Below, in pieces: positions 4,099 through 6,520 of a DNA stretch of 6,520 nt (positions within the stretch are counted from its first letter, which is position 1; every line of letters begins with the position of its first letter). The notes under the pieces were generated by a model, which worked only from the letters and a program-made list of their open reading frames with translations, ran no database searches and had not been told where the DNA came from. A program made the position numbers and the translations under genes. The stretch is from Armatimonadota bacterium (GTDB taxonomy: Bacteria > Armatimonadota > Fimbriimonadia > Fimbriimonadales > Fimbriimonadaceae). The stretch lies in the NCBI GenBank assembly GCA_003516955.1, contig DPBN01000096.1, positions 1 to 6,520 on the forward strand. Direction: 5' to 3'.

Positions 4099-6165
4099 AT
4101 GTTCGCGACCCACCTGAAACGAGTTCTCCTCTTCGCTTTCCTCGGCGCCCTCGTGGGCGGCGCGATCTTCGCGCTGAGCCCTCGCGTGTACGAGGCCAAC
4201 GTCCCGCTGCTGATCGCGGTGGACGCCGGCGGGGTGCGCACCGGCACCAGCGAAGACGTGTCCGCCATCCTCTCCACCGGACTGAGCCAGAACGTCGCCA
4301 CCGAGGCGGCGATCCTGCGCGGCAAGCCGCTCTTCGCCGAGGCCCTCAGCAAGTACGCCGAGAAGACCGGGAACCGCACGCTGCTGGTGCCCGACAGGAT
4401 CGACTCGCTGTACCGCATGTACGAGGTGGTCGCCGGCCGCGACAGCCGCGTCGTGAACATCGTGGTCAAGGCGTACGACCCCAAGCTCGCGGCGGACTTG
4501 GCGAACACGATCGTCGAGACGTACAACGAGCTGCGCCAGACCAGCGCCGAGACGTCGATCTCCCAAGCCCAGCTGTACCTGCAGTCCCAGCTGGACCAGG
4601 CCAGGGTGGACCTGCGCATGGCCGAGGCCGCCCTGCGGAACTTCAAGGCGCAGTCGGGCATCGCGGACCTCGGCTCGCGGAGCCAGCAGCTGGTCGCCTA
4701 CCAGTCCACGCTCATGCAGCAGCTCGACCAGGCGAAGATGGAGGAGCGCACGCTCCAGAGCCAGATCAACGCCATCAAGCAGAACCTGCCGAAGTTGCCG
4801 GACATGGTCACCGAGTCCTACAGCGAGACGCAGAGCCCGCTGGTGCAGAGGCTGGAGCAGCAGCTGGCCGAGTACGAGGCGAGCCGCACCGAGCTCCTGC
4901 GCACCTTCACGGAGGACTCCAGGCGGGTCCGCGAGCTGGACGAGCTGATCAAGCGCACGCAGGACAAGCTGGTCGAGGCTCGCAAGTCGCAGTGGAGGCA
5001 GGCCTCGCGCGGCTTCGTCAAGGACAGCGTCCGCAAGCAGTTCGAGGATTCGCTGGTCACCAGCCAGGTGCAGCTCGCCGCCGTGCGCCAGAGGATCCGC
5101 CAGCTCACCGACACGCTCGGCGGCGTGCAGTCGCAGATCGAGCAGCTGCCGGAGAAGGAGATGAAGCTGGCGCAGCTCACGCGCGACCGCGAGGTGTTCG
5201 ACGAGAAGTACCAGCGCCTGCGGCGCCAGATGGAGGACGTCCGCTACAAGAGCATCGGCGGCATGAGGCAGGCGACGGCCCTGTTCCCGGCGACGGAGAA
5301 CCCGAACCCGGTGGCCCCGGACCTGGCCCGCCTGCTGGTGGTGTGCACGTTCGGTGGCGCGGTGGTGGGATTCCTCTACAGCCTCGCCCGGGAGTCGATG
5401 CGCACTACGGCGCAGACCTCGACGGAGCTGTCGCACCTCATGGGCCTGCCGGTGGCGGCCACCTCGCCGATGCTGCCGCCCAAGACCCTGGAGCGCAACC
5501 TGAAGTCGCTGGCCTCGGCGAGCTTCCAGCCTCAGGAGTCGTTCAAGTTCATGGCGTTCGCCACGCTGTTCAGCCAGGGGGAGAGCCCCCGCCGGGTGCT
5601 GTTCACCGGCATCCGCGGCTCGGTGGGCTGCTCGCCCAGCGCCGGGCAGTTCGCGGTCGCGGCGTCGCGCACAGGCCGACGGACGATCCTGGTGGACGCC
5701 GACCTGCGCCACGCCACCCTGAGCAAGGTGTTCAACTGCCAGGGCAAGCCGGGCGTGCGCGAGCTGATCACCCACAACATGCTGCCGAACGAGAACGCCG
5801 AGATCTCGATCGAGACCGAGCATCCGCAGCTGCGCATCGTGCCGGCGGGCGCGGCCGACGGCCCGACGATCAGCGACGTGCCGGTCGCGGACGTGATCGG
5901 CTTCCTGGACGCCCTCCAGGAGCAGGCCGACCTGATCGTGATCGACGCGCCGCCGATCGACGCCGTGGCGGACACGGTGCGGTTCGTGCCGTTCGTCGAC
6001 CAGGTCTGCCTGGTGGTCTCCGCCAAGACCACGAGGTTCGGGGACATCCCGATCGCCACCGACCTGCTGAAGCGCGCGGGCGCGAAGTCCGTCAACGTGG
6101 TCCTGACCGGCACCGATCCGGAGGAGGAGCCGTTCAGCCGCAAGAGCTCGTACATGGTGGGGTGA
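4099..6165 (+). CDS. Wzz/BY-kinase-like polysaccharide co-polymerase with degenerate Walker A
   Basis: This 688-residue inner-membrane protein has the plan of chain-length regulators fused to a tyrosine-autokinase domain. TM1 is at about 9-27. The Wzz-type periplasmic part starts with SPRVYEANVPLLI (27-39). Long coiled coil runs from about 150 to 385, with a GNVR-like region near 340-400 and the proline-rich NPNPVAP (401-407) before TM2 (about 411-429). The cytoplasmic P-loop-type domain occupies about 480-672. Walker A' (ILVDADLR, 530-537) and Walker B (LIVIDAPP, 612-619) are intact. Where a Walker A GxGK(S/T)T should be, the sequence is GSVGCSPSAG (507-516), so Cys511 replaces the lysine and Pro513 a threonine. 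The C-terminus has one tyrosine (Y685), not a cluster. I infer a structural co-polymerase or pseudokinase steering export and length of an extracellular polysaccharide. ATG 4099 leaves only about 8 residues before TM1, shorter than usual for Wzz proteins. Confidence 0.88.
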   Translation: MFATHLKRVLLFAFLGALVGGAIFALSPRVYEANVPLLIAVDAGGVRTGTSEDVSAILSTGLSQNVATEAAILRGKPLFAEALSKYAEKTGNRTLLVPDRIDSLYRMYEVVAGRDSRVVNIVVKAYDPKLAADLANTIVETYNELRQTSAETSISQAQLYLQSQLDQARVDLRMAEAALRNFKAQSGIADLGSRSQQLVAYQSTLMQQLDQAKMEERTLQSQINAIKQNLPKLPDMVTESYSETQSPLVQRLEQQLAEYEASRTELLRTFTEDSRRVRELDELIKRTQDKLVEARKSQWRQASRGFVKDSVRKQFEDSLVTSQVQLAAVRQRIRQLTDTLGGVQSQIEQLPEKEMKLAQLTRDREVFDEKYQRLRRQMEDVRYKSIGGMRQATALFPATENPNPVAPDLARLLVVCTFGGAVVGFLYSLARESMRTTAQTSTELSHLMGLPVAATSPMLPPKTLERNLKSLASASFQPQESFKFMAFATLFSQGESPRRVLFTGIRGSVGCSPSAGQFAVAASRTGRRTILVDADLRHATLSKVFNCQGKPGVRELITHNMLPNENAEISIETEHPQLRIVPAGAADGPTISDVPVADVIGFLDALQEQADLIVIDAPPIDAVADTVRFVPFVDQVCLVVSAKTTRFGDIPIATDLLKRAGAKSVNVVLTGTDPEEEPFSRKSSYMVG

Positions 6166-6169
6166 CGGC

Positions 6170-6520
6170 ATGGTGCCGGGCCGCGCCTCGGTGATCGTGC
6201 CCTGCTTCAACGCCTCGCGGACGCTCGCGGCGGCCATCGATTCGGCGCTGGCCCAGACCCACCCCGACACCGAGGTGGTGGTGGTCGACGACGGATCGAC
6301 CGACGGCTCCGGCGAGATCGCCGAGTCGTACGGCGAACGGATCGTGCTGGTTCGGCAACCGAACCGAGGCCTCTCGGCGGCGCGCAACGCGGGCGTCGCG
6401 GCCTCCTCCGGCGAGTTCCTGACGCTGCTGGACGCCGACGACGTGCTGCTGCCGGAGTGCGTGGCGCGCCGCGTGCGGATGCTGCAGGAGGACCCCGGCC
6501 TCGGCCTCGTGGCGGGCTAC
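6170..6520 (+). CDS. Glycosyltransferase family 2 (GT-A fold), 3' partial
   Basis: ATG at 6170 opens a frame that stays open for 117 residues to the window edge. It begins ASVIVPCFNASRTLAAAIDS (6-25) and has VVVVDDGSTDGS (36-47), RQPNRGLSAARNAGV (62-76) and LLDADDVLLPE (86-96). These are the nucleotide-sugar binding and DxD metal motifs (Asp40/Asp41 and Asp88-Asp90) of family 2 transferases. No signal peptide is seen; such enzymes act on the cytoplasmic face of the membrane and add a sugar to a lipid-linked or growing glycan. It follows the Wzz-like gene by 4 bases, so the two are surely co-transcribed. The purine-rich tract GGTGGGGTGA just upstream (6156-6165) can serve as ribosome-binding site and overlaps the preceding stop. 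GTG at 6173 is a possible alternative start. Sugar donor and acceptor cannot be told from this part. Confidence 0.93.
   Translation, partial: MVPGRASVIVPCFNASRTLAAAIDSALAQTHPDTEVVVVDDGSTDGSGEIAESYGERIVLVRQPNRGLSAARNAGVAASSGEFLTLLDADDVLLPECVARRVRMLQEDPGLGLVAGY

Noticed and set aside
5593..5700. Frameshift explanation for the abnormal Walker A of the Wzz-like protein
   Set aside because: The frame keeps its strong GC3 bias throughout, and the conserved residues on both sides (VLFTG, then ILVDADLR) are in one frame at normal spacing, so substitution is the simpler reading.
3703..6387. 894-residue open frame on the minus strand, antisense to the Wzz-like and glycosyltransferase genes
   Set aside because: It is low in complexity (Arg, Leu, His, Gln, Ala), matches no family, and lies opposite two clear genes. 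Long stop-free antisense frames are expected in DNA this rich in GC.

Overview
This GC-rich window holds five genes in two blocks that face each other across one intergenic control region. The dense GC3 coding, a GntR/LacI chimeric regulator, a large PA14-bearing glycoside hydrolase and a coiled-coil polysaccharide co-polymerase suggest a free-living bacterium that degrades and makes polysaccharides. Armatimonadota or a similar soil or water phylum is my guess. No rRNA or other marker gene is present, so the phylum is inference only.

Left block (1-2582, plus strand): the 3' part of a large alpha/alpha-barrel-type glycoside hydrolase with a chitobiase/hexosaminidase C-terminal-like module and a PA14 domain. 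It overlaps by 4 bases (ATGA) an intact glutamine amidotransferase of the TrpG/PabA class. The junction carries a perfect -10-like hexamer plus hairpin that could give the amidotransferase its own, possibly leaderless, promoter. Facing it (2579-3742, minus strand) is a GntR-LacI chimeric sugar-type regulator. The two genes converge so tightly that both stop codons lie within one CTAG tetranucleotide.

Control region (3743-4098): about 356 bp with no convincing gene. It holds an extended -10 promoter pointing right, two inverted repeats, and an octamer GGGTTCCG present three times, with a seventh-base-shorter copy at the regulator start. Near its right end a GTG with a strong Shine-Dalgarno opens a 30-codon frame. 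That frame ends at an amber codon and is in register with the next gene.

Right block (4099-6520, plus strand): a Wzz/BY-kinase-like protein (two membrane segments, long periplasmic coiled coil, cytoplasmic P-loop-type domain), then after 4 bases a GT-A family 2 glycosyltransferase that runs off the window. Together they look like the start of an exopolysaccharide or capsule operon. The main oddity is that the nucleotide-binding domain of the Wzz-like protein keeps Walker A' and Walker B but has lost the Walker A lysine (Cys511 in its place), and it has no C-terminal tyrosine cluster. It therefore looks like a pseudokinase or a purely structural co-polymerase. I see no mobile element, CRISPR array, tRNA or rRNA, and no clearly new multi-gene system.
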